Of a stretch of DNA of 64,000 nucleotides, positions 1-13,858 are shown piece by piece. The stretch's first letter is position 1. Each line of letters begins with the position of its first letter. Made by a program: the position numbers and the translations under genes. The stretch spans positions 7,626,001 to 7,690,000 of the forward strand of contig PUFA01000084.1 in assembly GCA_003508835.1 (NCBI GenBank). Reading direction: 5' to 3'. This stretch comes from Eonycteris spelaea. Lineage: Eukaryota; Chordata; Mammalia; Chiroptera; Pteropodidae. Under the pieces are notes generated by a model, which was not told where the DNA came from, did not search any database, and saw only the letters and a program-made list of their open reading frames with translations.

Positions 1-365
1 AACCGGAGCAGTGCCATAAATAGGATCTGGTTTTCAAACATTTTTGATCAGAGTAGAGGCTTTTTACTTGACTGCTGGATACTTCATACCAGGTGTTACC
101 TCTGAAAGAGGTTCTATCAATGTGAAAGCCAGTTACCCTAGCTCTATTTAAATTTCCCCATCTGAAGGAATCACATATTGAGTACATATTTCTTTAAAAT
201 CCATCCTCCTTTCTCTCTGTCCCCAGAGCTCATGGAGAACTCCTAATCCAAGATCTAAAACCACCCCAAAGACATGCTGTTTCCCTCCCCAGCATTTGCA
301 TCCGGGCTCCTTCATCATAAACTCACTGATGATCCCTGGAGGGGACTCATGTCTAAAATAACTAA

Positions 366-590
366 TAACAATTCAATTTATCAAGTGTTTATTATACATC
401 CAATGTGAGGTTGGGTATTTTACCTACATGATCTCATTTGATCTCTGCCACAATCCTGCAAGACAGTGATTACCTGCATTTTGCATTTGAGGAAACCGAG
501 GTTCAGACTGGTTTTGCAACTAGTTCAAGGTTACAGAGATTGTAAGTGGCTGCTGTCAGACCCGAATCCACACAAAGCTACTCTAGAAAT
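366..590 (+). repeat. MIR SINE
   Basis: It follows the MIR consensus order: TTTATTATACATCCAATG, then ATGATCTCATTTGATC, then GAGGAAACCGAGGTTCAG and a degenerate end. It is heavily diverged, as expected of an ancient mammalian SINE. Confidence 0.75.
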
Positions 591-2189
591 AGTACTGCTT
601 CCGTCTCCTTACTGATAAAACAAATCATATGCATTGTGCATTTATTTTCAATAACATGGTGATCACAGGGTTTGTTTTTAGAGCTAAATGCCTGACTCTC
701 AACCCAATGCTAGAAAATTGATGGAGAGATTAAACTGATTTTAAATTTTGTAAAGATGTATAAGGACACACGAGGGCACTCTAACTTCTCTTAGTTGAGG
801 AAACATTTTCTTTTGCAGTTTCGCAGCTCAGAACCTTGAACCCCAGTGCTGGCTCTGCTCTGATTACTTTTATGAATTTATAAATTGATACTAGAGCTCA
901 GTTTCTCCATTTGCAAATTTAAGAAGGTGAGTGGAATGAACCTTAGGATCTCTTCTACCTTAGGAATTGATGATTCCAACTTATTAACAGCTAGTTTTTA
1001 AAGAAATACATGACCCTATTTTAACAAGGATGATTAATCACTACAAAAAAAAAAAAAGATGTTCCTTTCATACTTACTACACTTAATCAGAAACTATGCT
1101 TATAGATTTAACTCACCATATTTGCAAAATGCAAATCATTCACCAGTCTGAGATGGTATTTATTTATTTTTTGGCTCCTCTGGGAATTTTGTTGGATTGC
1201 TAGAGAAATGCTTTCCCCTCTTGCAGACTCAGGTTCTCACTTTCACAAGGACCATCTTCCAGTTGGCTAGTGTTGGATATGCATGTTGACTGAATGCATG
1301 TGTCAGCAGCTGACTTTTTGTTTAGTGTTTCTGTGACAGTTCCCTTCACTCCAAAGGCTAGTGTTTCAGTGCTTTGTGGGACGTTTTTATGAAATTTATG
1401 GTGAAGACTTTGAAAAAAATATACCTTCATAGTCACCCAGTTTGGCTGTGATTTTCAAAGGGCAGGGTTACTTTAAGATTCATTTGACAAACTGCAGAGT
1501 GACAGAGATAGGGGGTGGGGGTTTCCTCGGCTAGATCTCCTCAAGGACAAGAAGGGTTTTTCCTCCTTTCTGTAAATGAAAGACTAAGCCAGGTGCTCCA
1601 ACAGAGGAAAGAGGAAAAGGAGGAGGGAAAATCCAACAAGTAGCAATCTAAATTACAGAAAATGATGGGTTTAAAGGAAATTTGTGCATTACACACAGCG
1701 GGGAAAGTAAATGAAAACACACCCCACCATGGAAGACGAGTGTTCTGACAAGCTTACACACCTGCTAAAAGCCTCGGCTGCTCTTTCCCTACAGAGGCAG
1801 AAAAATTTTTTCTCTGTTGGAGCCTTGCTGAGTGATTACTACACAGATCACTTAAACCACTGGGCTGCTTTTGTTCTGAGTCAATAAAAAGCCTCCTAGA
1901 TGTCTCGTCCTGAAAAAAATAAAAGTGACTTGTTCAGTCGGAACAGGTTAGCAGGCAGTCCTTCAAACACGGCCATCGTCAATGAATGCTCAGGCATTAG
2001 AGTCCTGACATAGGGACAAATGCCTCGAATGAAAAGAAAGCTACTCTTTATTATAACCAACAAAGGGAATTAAAGTTATAGCCCAACACTGAATCCACCT
2101 TCAATTCTATGAAAGTTTTATTTAAATGAAATTAAGGGAATTTGGGAGGACTCAGTTTTTACAATTTCAGTACTGATATCAAGATTTTT

Positions 2190-2340
2190 TGTTGCAATTT
2201 GCTTATCTCCTCTGCACTTCAATTTCTTCTTCTGTAAAATGGAGATAATAGTAATATTTATATCACTGGGTTATATGAACTAGGTTGACATAAAGCAAGT
2301 AGAGCAATCTCAGGTACCTAGTAAGTGCTTTTTAAATATT
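2190..2340 (-). repeat. MIR SINE fragment
   Basis: This is an antisense MIR core: CTTCTGTAAAATGGAGATAA followed by the stretch ending in CCTAGTAAGTGC. Confidence 0.7.
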
Positions 2341-2776
2341 ATATAAGTAAACGCTTCTTCTGCCTCTGTTAATTATTATTATCTTTAAAGCCTTGGGACA
2401 TCTTGAGAAGACTTTACGAAGCAGTTATAAGATTTTGTTTCACCCTGGGCACTATTACTTTCTGTGTGTCCTAGTTTCTCCTTAAATTAACTAGAACCAT
2501 CAGCTCTTTATGCATAATTTTTTTTGTTGCTTTTCTCTTTTACTCCCTCTCTTTTTTCCATAAGGTACTTATGTATACTGTACCAGTATATGGACACCAA
2601 GTATAGAGATGACACAGTTACATATAACAGAAAGACAGGTGAACGGTCTGAACAGTCCTGATGGTGTATAGTGTGTCCCATGATGGAGGTGTGCACAGAA
2701 GTAGTACCTGAGCTGCTTCTTACAAGATGAATTATAATTGGCCACTGAGTGCTACAGTAGAGGAAAGTGCATGTTC

Positions 2777-3287
2777 AATAGCAGCATTATTCATAGTGGC
2801 CAGGACATGGAAGCAACTGAAGTGTCCTACAACAGATGATTAGAAAAAGAAGCTATGGTACGTACATACAATGGAATATTACTCGGCCATAAGAAGAAAG
2901 GAAATGTTGCCATTTGTGACAACATGGATGGACCTCAAGATAATCATGCTAAGTGAAATAAGCCAGATAGAAAAAGTTGAAAATCACATGATATCACTCA
3001 TATATGGGATGTAAACCTAAAAGCAACAAATGAATAAGAGAAACAAACAGAGACTCATGGACATGGACTATAGACTAATGATTACCAGAGGGTGTGGGGG
3101 GAGGAGAAAGAGAGGGAGGTAGATGAGGTAAAGGGGGTCAAATATGGTGACAGAAAGAAATCTAACTATGGGTGGTGAACATACAATGCAATGTATTAAT
3201 ATATGCCTTACCATTAAATTGTACACCTGAAACTTACTGGATTTTGTTAATCAATGTCACCATAATTAAAAAAAAATAAGAAAGAAA

Positions 3288-3344
<57 letters not shown>
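2777..3344 (+). mobile_element. 5'-truncated L1 3' end with (GAAA)n tail
   Basis: The sequence reads through the end of L1 ORF2 (CAATGGAATATTACTCGGCC, then GACAACATGGATGGACCTC) and into a bat-type L1 3' UTR ending TTAATCAATGTCACC, A-run and a long GAAA repeat. It is flanked by a 14-bp target-site duplication, GAAAGTGCATGTTC at 2,763-2,776 and GAAAGAGCATGTTC at 3,345-3,358, with one mismatch. Only about 0.57 kb was copied, so it is a dead insertion. Confidence 0.92.
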
Positions 3345-3350
3345 GAAAGA
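3276..3350 (+). repeat. (GAAA)n microsatellite
   Basis: A GAAA repeat of roughly 18 units, grown from the A-rich tail of the L1 just upstream. It includes an early GAAGAAA interruption. Confidence 0.95.
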
Positions 3351-3589
3351 GCATGTTCGAAGACTGGCATCATGAAAAGAGACAACATGTTTTCTTTCAG
3401 AGTTTTCGTCTGGTCATAAATTGTCACTGGCTCCCTATATATAGCCTATGAGACAAAGTGTGAAGTGTTCAGCAACGTGTTGAAAACCTCTCTCAAATGG
3501 CTGAAGTCTGTCTTTCCATTCCTTTTCTATTTCTTTTCTCCTGTCGTTTCTACAGTGAGCCACAGGCAGGCCTGTTCTGTTCCCTAAAT

Positions 3590-3870
3590 GTTCCCTTGTG
3601 TTCCTATCTCTAATTTATTCATTTGGTTCCCTCTGTCTGGGATGCCCTTCCTTCCCATATGAAAACTCTACCCATCCCTCACTGTCCTGCTCCCAGGCGC
3701 CCTCTTGGTGTAGCTGTTCCTTAACTCCTATCTGGAAGTAACTGCTCTCTTTTCCAGGTCCCTATCACAATTTGTTTCTTTTCCATCAACACTCACCACG
3801 TTCTGCTTTTATTAGTTTTATTTGAACTTTAGTGTCTCTCCTGCAAGATTACAAACTACACCTTGCTAAT
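3590..3870 (+). repeat. L2 LINE 3' fragment
   Basis: It has the familiar L2 3'-end order: GTCTGGGATGCCCTTCC, the CTCCCAGGCGCCCTCTTGG segment, then GGTCCCTATCACAATTTG. It is diverged and has no coding capacity. Confidence 0.65.
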
Positions 3871-3954
3871 TTTTTAAAGATTTACTACAGAAGCTAGTAT
3901 AATCTAGGTACATATCAGACAATCAAAAAGAATGGTTAATAATAATAACTATAT

Positions 3955-4030
3955 ATCCAAAATTTATGCTTGTTTTGCACTAGACAATATTCTAAGCACG
4001 TTATAGGTATTAGTTTAATTCTTAAACAGC
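3955..4030 (+). repeat. MIR SINE fragment
   Basis: This short MIR core has GACAATATTCTAAGCACG followed by TTAGTTTAATTCTTAAACAG. Confidence 0.55.
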
Positions 4031-4059
4031 TTTGTTGGGTAATGAAGAATTTAACCTTG

Positions 4060-4570
4060 CCCAAAAAGAGGTATGTCTTTGTCCTGGAAGGGAGGTAATT
4101 TCTTAAGCCCTTGGAATATCCTGTCAGATAAGAGAATCCTTGTTTACCTGGGGAGCTTTGGGCCATATCAAAAAGTCTAAGGATGTGATTTATGGTAGTG
4201 GCTTTGAGTTACATGGGTATAGGCTCGGCTTCTGGCAGGGCTGGTCATGTGGAGACTTCAATAAAAACTCTGGACACCAAGGCTCAAGTGAGCTCCTCTG
4301 GTTAGTAGTACTTTGTGCATATTGTTACGCCTCAATACCAGGAAAGTACCTCTGTCCATGACTCCAGAGGCGATGACGACTGGAAGCTTCATGTTTGGAA
4401 CTTGCTGACACCTGCCCTAAGTACCTCTTTGCTTGGCCAATTTTAATCTGTAGTCTTTAGCTGTAATAAACAGTCACTGTGAGTATACAATTTTTAATGA
4501 GTTCTGTCCGTCCTTCTAGCAAATACTGAATTAGGGTGATCTTGAGAAACCCCAAACATGGGTCTTGGTG
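4060..4570 (+). repeat. Ancient solo LTR, ERVL-like
   Basis: It contains CAATAAAAACTCTGGACACC, then the GACGACTGGAAGCTTCATG segment, then the polyadenylation-type CTGTAATAAACAGTCACTG followed by GAGTTCTGTCCGTCC. This order resembles old ERVL-class LTRs in mammals (LTR16 or LTR33 type, from memory). No internal retroviral genes were seen beside it, so it is probably a solo LTR. The short open frame at 4,140-4,361 lies within it and is unlikely to be a gene. Boundaries are approximate. Confidence 0.5.
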
Positions 4571-4589
4571 AGCTGTGCTTCCTATAACC

Positions 4590-4720
4590 TTGCATTTGTG
4601 AGGTAGGAATTATAATTATCTCCATTTTACAGATGGGAAAACTAAAGGACAGAGAGGTTCAATTTTTTATTCAAGGTCATGTAATGAGTAACCAGGATTT
4701 GACCTTTGGTATGCTAAAAT
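4590..4720 (+). repeat. MIR SINE fragment
   Basis: It shows the MIR 3' half: ATTATCTCCATTTTACAGATG, GGACAGAGAGGTTCAA, then CAAGGTCATGTAATGAG. Confidence 0.75.
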
Positions 4721-7429
4721 GAAACGTATACTCTGCACTACTTCTCTATACTGTCTCCCATGTGAATAAAAATTAAAGATAGATATACCTTAAAAAATAT
4801 TAAGTACATAGAAATGAGCATGTGTCCTTAAATGCTGAAGACATTTAAGGCAGCTTATGTAGAAAAATATCTTGTATTACAACGCAGGTGTTTAATCTCT
4901 ATGAATATTGCAATAAATTTGGTATGAACAGTTTGTAATTTTGCATGTTAAAATATTTCCGTGGCCTGAGCTAGAACATACTCATTTGCAAAGTTATATA
5001 TGAGAAGTGAGCCTTGTAGTTATTGAATATAGGAAAAGATTTGTTTAAAAATCTTACCGACTTTGGGAAAAATCTCGTTTGTCCCTTGCCTTTCCATTTT
5101 AATTATTTGAATGTGACACAGATCATAATCATTTATCTCTGAGTTCACTTGTCTCCACCAAGCAGATTTAACTGCTCTTTGCCCTGTGCTTCCATGGCAT
5201 TTTGTTCACATTTGATGAACTTAGGACACTGTGTGGTAATTATCTCTGCATCTGTCACTGACACCTAATTCTCAGTATTTGAGAGTGGGATCATGCCTAA
5301 TTCATGCTCCCATCTCTATAGTTCATAAGTTTCTGGCTTATGGTAGATTCTGAATACATATATAGAGAATAAATGCAAGCATAACTCCTTGAATGAATAG
5401 CCGTTTAGAGAGTTGCCTAGGACAGGTCAGCCTAGGTCTCCCGATCTTTTCCCAAACTTCTCTTTGGCCTACCTAACTTCTTTAAACAGGTAGAATTTTC
5501 ACTGTACCTATTTTTCTTCACTCTCAACTCCTGTATACCCCCAGCTCTATTTATCTCGATTTGACTGTCTAGCTTGAGTTATCTGGGTCAATAAAAAAGA
5601 ATGTGTTAGAAAACACAGATGACAAAAATAAACCAGCAATGACAACTAAAGCAGCAGCTATAATAAAACACAGCATTCAATAATTTAAAAAGAAAAGTCC
5701 CAGAGAGTAGATTTCTTACAATTTATGCCTGTGTACATCATCTTCTAAAAACATCTCCTTTGGGGATCTCCCATCTCGCACACCTGAATTAGGTCCTTGG
5801 GAAAAATGCAGCATTTGTAGAGAATTTGACTCCATATTGACAAGCACTGAAAGGATGGCATCTTTAAGATATAGAAAATATAGCCAAAACGAGTGCAAGG
5901 TTCAAGATCAGGGAAACATTTCGTAGTTTCTTAAACCAAAGAATAATGTCTTTAAACGTTGCCAACCCAAAGGGATAAACTTCAACTAGCAGACTTGGTT
6001 ATTTTCCATGGGTCATATGGGCCATGTGGGAAAATGTTAAAAATTACCATCAAGTTGCCAACAAAATTTGAGAGGGCTATGTGGCCAATTTAATTTTTAA
6101 TTAGGTATATACTGAATTCATAATTATTCACAATGCAACAAAGCAACTGTGGAAGGCAGAATTCTTGGAAGCAGAAGATGTTGGTCAACTTATTTTTTAT
6201 GTGCTGAGAGGCCCAGGGGCATCCCACCATCTTAGGACAGACATCTTCCTGGGAATCCAGAGAGCCAGTCCTGGTCCACCCCAACTGGCTGGATGAGCTA
6301 GAGAGTTGGAGTAAATCAGGGGTTTTCAGGGTACTTTCAGACCTGGAGTATTATTATCAAATGAAGTATTTATATGTAAAAACAAATACAAGTAGAGCTT
6401 CTCTGGTTACAGGTTTAACCAGAGAGCCCCCACTCCTGAACTTGATTTACCCTGGGGGACACCAAGGCTCCTGGGACTCTGCAGGGTGTCAAGGGAATTC
6501 CATTGCCCTAGATAGTCTCCCAATTGGCCCCACCTCCTATGATTTATATGAGTCAAAGGATTTTCAATTCCATGTATGCGAGGCATTTTAAAGCCCTCTA
6601 TACATAACAGGTATCTATTTTCCTTTGAAAGATTTTCTCTTTCTCAAATGTCCAAGAGATCGCAATCCCAACTCCAAAATAAGGTACTGCATAGGTAATT
6701 AATTAATAAGAAATTTATCCTCTATTTTGCTAATTAGTACCCTGCTCTGTCTGAATAGATAGTATCATCTTTGGTATAGAAACACCTCATGGAGGGGACT
6801 CGGTCATCCCCTGAGGAGGCTTCTCAATTATGAAATAATCACATTTTCTTTAACAACCTTTCAGTTTTTAACTCAAAATAATAATATGAAGGTTTAGGGG
6901 AAAACAGGAAAAGTTTACAGTAAACATTAAATTAAATATTCTACTACAAAATTCTGCTTTTATTGAGCCTCTTGGTGTTAGTAACTTTGAATGTCAGTGG
7001 GTGAAATAAATGGTATTTTATGAGGTAGTAAAGTAACTAAAAGTTTCCATTTTATATCTGGGTTGTGGTGTGGTGCACACAGCTAACCCCACCCCACCCA
7101 CAAGCTGCCAATATGGTAGTGGAAATGGTTAAACAAGAAATTATAGAATTCATGCAGGACAAGCAGAATGCTAGATGTGCTTGGGAGGGTTGCTTATCTG
7201 GGATTAAAAGCTCAGGACAGATTTCTTGAAAGTAAAATTGGTTAAAATCTAGACATATATAAAATAAAGACAGTAATTACAAACTCAAATATCTTATGTG
7301 GATATAATAGCAGCTTTGAGTGATGGTGGGGGTTGGCTGGCAAACTGTGAAATATAAGATTTAGCTCTGAAATCATTTCCACTGGGTGCCAAATATGTCC
7401 TTCTTTCAATCTGAAATGTCCCACTGGCA

Positions 7430-8320
7430 CCTCAAACTCAGTGTGCCCCAAACTAAGCTTATTTGTTCCCTCCACTACCCCTAAACCTGATCCTTCTCCT
7501 GTATCCCTGCTTCTGGGAATGCCATCACCCTCCTCTCAGTTACCTAAGACAGTCATGCCTTCCCATATACCTGCCAATTAATCACCAAGTCCTGTTGGTA
7601 CTTCTTCCTGTACATCTCCTGTGTCTGTCCTTTTTCCTTCATCCCCAATGTCATCCTCCTTCTCAGGCCAGCATCATCTCCCACTTGGATGACCTCATCA
7701 GCAACCTAAGTGGCTTCCCTAGTTATAGTACCTTCTGATTCTAATACATTTTATGAACTCCGGTCAGAGTGATCTTTCTAAAACACAAAACCTTATCTTG
7801 TCATTCATCTGCTTATCATCCTTCTTCCCATGCCTGTTAAGGTAAAGCTAAATCACTTTAATATAGCTTATTAGACCTCTCAGCGTCAATCTTCCTTGAA
7901 ACTATTTTGGTTTGTTATATGGGACATTTTCTCTCTTCAAGATTTTCACCCATATTGTTTCCTCTCCTAGAACACTCTTACCCTTGTTTCTTTTATCCCA
8001 GAGCTAACTCCTGTGTATCCTTCAGATTGCAGTTTACTCATCACTTCCTCCAGGAGGCCTCTCTGGACTCCCCAGTCTTGTTAAGATGCCCCTGGCATAT
8101 GCTTCTTCGAGCAGTAATCTCTACCCCTCGATTACCCACATAGCGTATTGTGTCATAACTGCTCAATAAATGCCCATTTCCCCAACTAGGCTATATGTTC
8201 TTTGAAGGCAGAAACCATGTCTGTATCGATCATCACTGAACCACCAGTGCCTAAGGCAGGGTCTGGCATATAGAAGATAATTCACATGTATGTGTTAAAT
8301 AGAATGAAAGAAATAATGAA
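7430..8320 (+). repeat. L2 LINE 3' region
   Basis: This is a fairly long L2 copy. It reads the antisense-of-ORF-like segment with CAGAGTGATCTTTCTAAAAC, the CTCCAGGAGGCCTCTCTGG segment, then the L2 3' end with TTCTTTGAAGGCAGAAACC and GGGTCTGGCATATAGAAG. The short open frames at 7,463-7,738 and 7,907-8,143 lie in it and carry no gene. Confidence 0.75.
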
Positions 8321-8589
8321 TTTCTCATATTACTCCTCAACATCCCTATTAACTGATGAGTCATTTTTCTTATATTCATCTTTATGTAGTTATTTTAGGG
8401 CTTTTATCCATTCCCGAACAAGTCTTTCAATGGCTGTTTTTTTTGCCTTTGGGATAATGTTTAACGTTTAACCTTGGAATGACACAGAAAGCTCATTAAG
8501 CCTGCATTTCCAGCCTCATCTCCATTTCTTTCTTTAAATGAAGTCTGTGCACTGGTTACCTCAAGGTCACCCTAACCTCTCGCTTCTTG

Positions 8590-8930
8590 TTAACTCTGCA
8601 TTGTGACACTCTTCTTTCTATCTGCAACATTTGGATATTTACCACTTGCTCTTTATGACTCAGCCCAAGGGCCCTCTCCTCTTGGAAGCACAGTCTACCA
8701 AGCTTTCTTCCTCCTACCAGTAATGGAATTGGGTACTGGTTTTATGAGTGTTATAGTCCCCTGTGCATTCTTCTCCACAGTGTTTGAATTTTGAATTTTT
8801 TTTTTTTTTATAAAATCATAACTTCATAAAGAGCAGGGAAAAAAATCTTATTCATTTCTATATTAACCTCATCTAACACAGTACCTGGCAATGAAAGGGC
8901 ATTCAATAAACATCCTTTGAATAAATGATT
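8590..8930 (+). repeat. L2 LINE 3' end, second copy
   Basis: The right part reads ACAGTACCTGGCAATGAAAG and then CATTCAATAAAC, the typical L2 3' terminus. The left part is weaker and may be a separate old piece. A T-run interrupts it at about 8,797-8,810. Confidence 0.5.
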
Positions 8931-10829
8931 TTTCTTTAAAATATATATTTTTAAAATATTGACAATGAGAACAAAATGAAGTGAAAGAAATAAGCAAGCA
9001 CCCACACTTTTTCAAAAGCCAAACTGACACCATATGCTCATATAATTCTTATGAGGATCCATGTGAGCACCTCCTGCTGGGTTGGTGATCTGAACTCAAA
9101 CCCAGGGAGGAGGGAAACACTGTTTTCATCTTTATCTGCTTGACTTTTTTTTTCCATCTGGTTTCAATTGTACTTTAAGAATACTGCTTTCAGTATATAA
9201 GTCTTCAAATCATGCATGTTCATAAAATATTCATCTCAGTCTGACAGAGTCTAGAAATTTTTCAGTTCCACCATTACTTCAGACTACTGCTGAAAGGCAA
9301 GACATTTTCATTACAGGTACCACTGCTTCCTATTTTTTCCTTCATTTGACTGTGTCAGGTCTGTACAGAAAAAATATTGACAGAATATTCTCTGAGAAGA
9401 TATAATGCCTTACACCAATAGTTCTAGAATAACTGGAAATTTTTAAAAACTCTGTTACTCTCTTAGAAAATGCCAGCTCTTTAGTAGACAATATATCTAA
9501 GAAAGACTGCCAATACTTCACAGATAACACAATTAGACAGCTTTTTTAGAGTGATGCAGGCCTCTGTGGCCAAATTCATTTTATTCTGGAAGCACTAAAG
9601 TTCTCCTAATGGAATCCTCCGAGGTGGTGGTTGATCCTCACAGGTGTTCAGCATTGTAATCCAAATTCCTGTGGATGTAGGAAAGTGGAAGAAACCCTGC
9701 TCAACTATGTGAGTAAATACACAGATTTAGTCATAGTTCTCCTTCACCTATATTTGGTTCTTAACTTATGCAAATTCTTTTCACACACACAAACACACCC
9801 ACCTATTACAATATCTATAAATAATCCCTCCTCTGCAGGCTGGTTTGAAACTCTAATTGGGTTAGTGGCATTTGCAAAATGGTTTGTGCCTTTCCTTTAC
9901 AGGATGCTAGAGCATTTAACTAACACTGCCTCCAGTGTGCCTGTGCACATAAGGTCTTAGAGGCAGGGGGAAGATGTGGAGCCAACCTTTGTCATGGTGG
10001 GTGTCAGGTCAGACCATGTGTTAGAAATGGAAATCTCAGCTTCAGAAGCACATCTGAAATAGCAGCAGGCTCCTAGGATCTGAAATGGCAGTGGGAATGT
10101 TTTGCAGAATCATTATAAAGGATAAACAATAACAGGCATTAAAATTTGGGCTCTCTTTAGGGTAAGGCTGAGGTTGAGGCTCAGTGTGTATGCATGTATG
10201 TGTATTAGGTGATGAGCAGTGGTGTGTGTGTGGGGGGGGTTGTATATGTTTAGAGGGATCATGAAGCTATTTCAATGGCTAAGGGAGGAGTAATACAATC
10301 TGCATTTAGTAATGTTCTATTCTTGAGATGGGAACCAAATAACTGGATTAGGAGGGCAAATATGGAGAAATGAGGAGAGCAGAGGCAAAATTAACAACCC
10401 TGTCACAGAGGGTTGAATTTTTCCCACAGGCTTTGGATGGCTGGACATGACAAAGTTTGACAGCTGAACTTGGAATGGGAGACAGTAAGTACCTAAAGAG
10501 GATTTTCTGGCTCTCTTGATCAGCTGCACTCATATTGCATGTAAGGCTCCCTTGGTACTCACATCCTGGGCAACCCTCCATGTATCCTTCCCTTAACTAA
10601 GTCCCCTAGAGGGGATGACATTCAAGCTGCCCTGATGTGATCAGACAGCAAACACTGAGCCACATGGATTAATTGGAAGGTCAGCTCCTTAACCGGACTA
10701 TAAATCACCTGAGGGTATGGACTACATCTGACACCTCTTTTTGTTGTCCATTCCAGGCACAGGCTTTCAGTAAACGAATGTCATGATTTATGTAAAAAAA
10801 TACATTATAATAATAATTACCGTTATTAT

Positions 10830-11055
10830 TATTATTGTCATTATTATATAGTGCTCATTTTGTGCCAGGAACTGTTCTAAGTATGCTATAAGAATTTATT
10901 TAATTCTCATACTGACCAAATGGCGTGGTGCCATTATTATCTCTGTTTTACGGAGGACACTGGGCACAGAGAGGTTAAGTAACTTGCCCAAGGTCACAAG
11001 TTGTGAGGGGCAGAGTTGGTGTTCAAATCCCATGTGGCTCTAGCCTTAATACTTT
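10830..11055 (+). repeat. MIR SINE, near full length
   Basis: One of the best MIR copies here: TTTTGTGCCAGGAACTGTTC, then ATTATCTCTGTTTTACGGAG, then GAGAGGTTAAGTAACTTGCC and a CAAGGTCACAAG terminus. Confidence 0.9.
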
Positions 11056-12389
11056 TAACCAATCCATGATTCTGCTTCTTATAGACATGTGTGATTTCTG
11101 AACTACTTGTGGCTTTTGTGTGGTTGGGAGTGGGGATAGGGAAAAAGCCTTCTTGGAAGAGAAATCTGCTAATGGGATCACCAAAGTCATGGCCTCTTTT
11201 TTATTCCTCATAATGACCACCCAAGGAAAAAAAAATGAAAACAGCAACAAAAAAAACCTGTCTTCCCACTTAAGAGCTCATTTTGGTCCCATATGATTTT
11301 TTTTTGAGTGACTCGGCTCTGGAAAATTCAGTCCCTGGTTTTCCACAGCCTCAAATCCCATTGGAGAAAGGTTTCTAGCGCTGACTTGTGGCTCATGCTA
11401 TCCTCACAGGGGAGCCAACCCAAACTTCTGTTCCACAATGTATACCCTATATGTCCCTAAATCTCTTTTAGACCTACCATACTTGATCCAACTTCCAGGA
11501 GCAGGATCTGAATAATTATCCCTTCATCTTGTCCTGGTAATGATTTTGTCTCCATTCACACCTCTGGGAAGTGAGTGTGGAACCATAGGAGAAGAGCTAT
11601 AGAAATCACCAGTGGTCAATGGCAGAACTGCACAGGAAAAAGATAGGATTCCGGAAAGGGGATAACCATCAACAAGAGAGAACAGAGAAGCATTGAAAAT
11701 TGGAGAGCAGTGGGGAGCGGCTGGACAAGGGCTGACACTGGAAAGGGAGATGCCAGGGTCAGTGGAATGAGGGTGAAGAGAAGATAAGAAATGAGAGCAG
11801 GCTGAGGCTGCAGCCAGACAGGAAACATGAGAAGCTCATTTGACAAGGAAGAAGGAAGGCAGAAAGGATGCAGGGTGAAAGAATTGTTCCTAGGACATAA
11901 GTTATACCAGAGTTTTACTTCTGACTCTTCTGGCCATTTTATTCTGCCTCAGAATTTTCATTTCTAATGGGGCTCAGTGATGAGCCATATCTATAGCTAC
12001 AGGAATATTATGCAAAATAACAAGAAATTGGAAAATGTTTGGATTGCTTCATATGGCTAGACATGAGGTGAACCTAACCAATCTATTTAGTTTAGCTTTG
12101 GTCACAGTTGGAAATGATGGTGGCTGCACACCACACTTCCAACATTCTTATTCTCCAGTTCCATGCATTAAATTACTCACTCGACAGTACCAATGACTAA
12201 ACTGCTACCCTGTACTAGGATTTAGGATTATAAAGGGAAATCATGTATTTTCTGTGTGCAAGTTGTTCTTAGACAATGTGAAAGACAGATACCTAAAAAT
12301 AACAATGAGTTGAAAGCTATGATAAAGTTATAACAAAGCATTCTTGAGGGGTAGGAGAGGAAGACTCTAGCTATTTCTACAATATACCC

Positions 12390-12600
12390 CCATTCCTTAG
12401 TTTAGTTCATTTATTTCTCTTGGAAAGTCCCCTTCCCAACCTTGACCACTTAGCCATATCCCTTGAAATTTTGACCATTCTTCAAATGCCACTTTTTTCA
12501 ACAAAGCAGTTCCTAACCTCAAAATTTGGAATTAATCTTCCCACTCTATGTGTTTCTATAATACTTATTTACATTTCTGTTTACCCCAATTAGTTTTTTT
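12390..12600 (+). repeat. L2 LINE 3' fragment
   Basis: It has CTTCAAATGCCACTTTTTTC followed by AGCAGTTCCTAACC and a pyrimidine-rich end, as in diverged L2 3' segments. Confidence 0.5.
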
Positions 12601-12616
12601 AATTGTATATGGTGAA

Positions 12617-12617
<1 letters not shown>

Positions 12618-12660
<43 letters not shown>
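12618..12660 (+). repeat. (AC)n microsatellite
   Basis: An uninterrupted AC dinucleotide tract of about 21 units. Confidence 0.97.
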
Positions 12661-12662
<2 letters not shown>

Positions 12663-12929
12663 GCTTCTTAAAATGTATTCAGGGCCTGTTCATTTAGAAC
12701 AACTAATCTACAGCCCATTTCAGGAGGCTAAAGTGAGAGGATCCTGCTTTATTCTAGCAATTGAGAGCCCTTATATGTACAAGCCGAAAATAATTGCTTG
12801 TTTTGAAGAGGCATAAAAGAAATGGCCGTTAGACCTAAAATGACCCAATTTTTTTTCCTATCTCTTTCTATGTTGGGACAGAGAGGTAGCAACAACAACA
12901 ACAATAAAATTAATCAAAGAATTTTGTAA

Positions 12930-13085
12930 TATGGAAAGGACTCTATATTTCATTTACTACGACATCTTTGTTGCAAATGAGGAAACTAAGTCCCAAGAGA
13001 TGTGGATATTTCTTTGATATTACACAGCTAGAATCATCAATATCAAATTTTGAGACTCTTAAGTTCAAAGCTCTTTGTTCAAGAC
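12930..13085 (+). repeat. MIR SINE
   Basis: It reads TGCAAATGAGGAAACTAAG, then a diverged middle, then ATTACACAGCTAGAATC. A purine-rich A/G tract follows at about 13,105-13,156. Confidence 0.65.
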
Positions 13086-13857
13086 CAAATAGTTTACCTT
13101 TAATAAAAAGAAGGAAAAAACATGGTAAAAAAAAAAAGAAAAAAAGAAAAAAAATAGTAGCACTAAACTATACAAAGAAAAGGAATTCATTGAAAACCAT
13201 GTACATTAGAGGAAAAAAAAATCCTATTAGTCTATTTACCCACAAAGAATATCATGCTTTCAACATCAGTGAAAATCTCTGTAGAGTTTAAAGCTTCAAT
13301 TTAAAAGTCTGATTTTTACAATTTTCAGACCCTTTACTCTTAGAGTCTATAATCATTCTATACAGTTGATAATGAGCATCTTCCGAGGTTCTCCAAGACA
13401 TTTCAATATGTTAGGGTGATACCAGTCATTAACAGGTGTTCTTAACAGTTGTGCAAGTAAAATAATATATTAAAGCTTTGTAGAGTAGGGCGCACTCACA
13501 CATGTTCTCTCCCATCATGACTTAGGCAAATGCAGCAGATGCAATCAAAGTTGACACAGTTTACTTCATCCTGGGTCTGCTATTATTTCCAGAACTTGTA
13601 CCTTTTCCCTGCCCTTTCCAAAGTCACTGCTGACCCAGGCCCATCCTTACACATGTGTCCCAATCTTATAGACATCCTAGGTCAGCACATGTGAGCACAA
13701 ACTCATACATACACACACATACATACACACAATAGGTCTAAAATTTGAATTTAAAACTTACTGTGTTATAATTCTAAAATTCTATTTACAATTCCAATTA
13801 TAAACAGTGAAATATATATCACTTAGATATATACTCTGCATATAATGTATGTGAATC

Positions 13858-13858
13858 A

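Noticed and set aside
7463..8143. Two hydrophobic plus-strand frames that look like membrane proteins
   Set aside because: They are pyrimidine-rich L2 sequence, which translates into Leu/Ser/Phe-rich peptides.
12968..13291. 107-codon plus-strand frame with a Lys-rich stretch
   Set aside because: It starts in a MIR and its Lys run is just the A/G-rich tract at 13,105-13,156.
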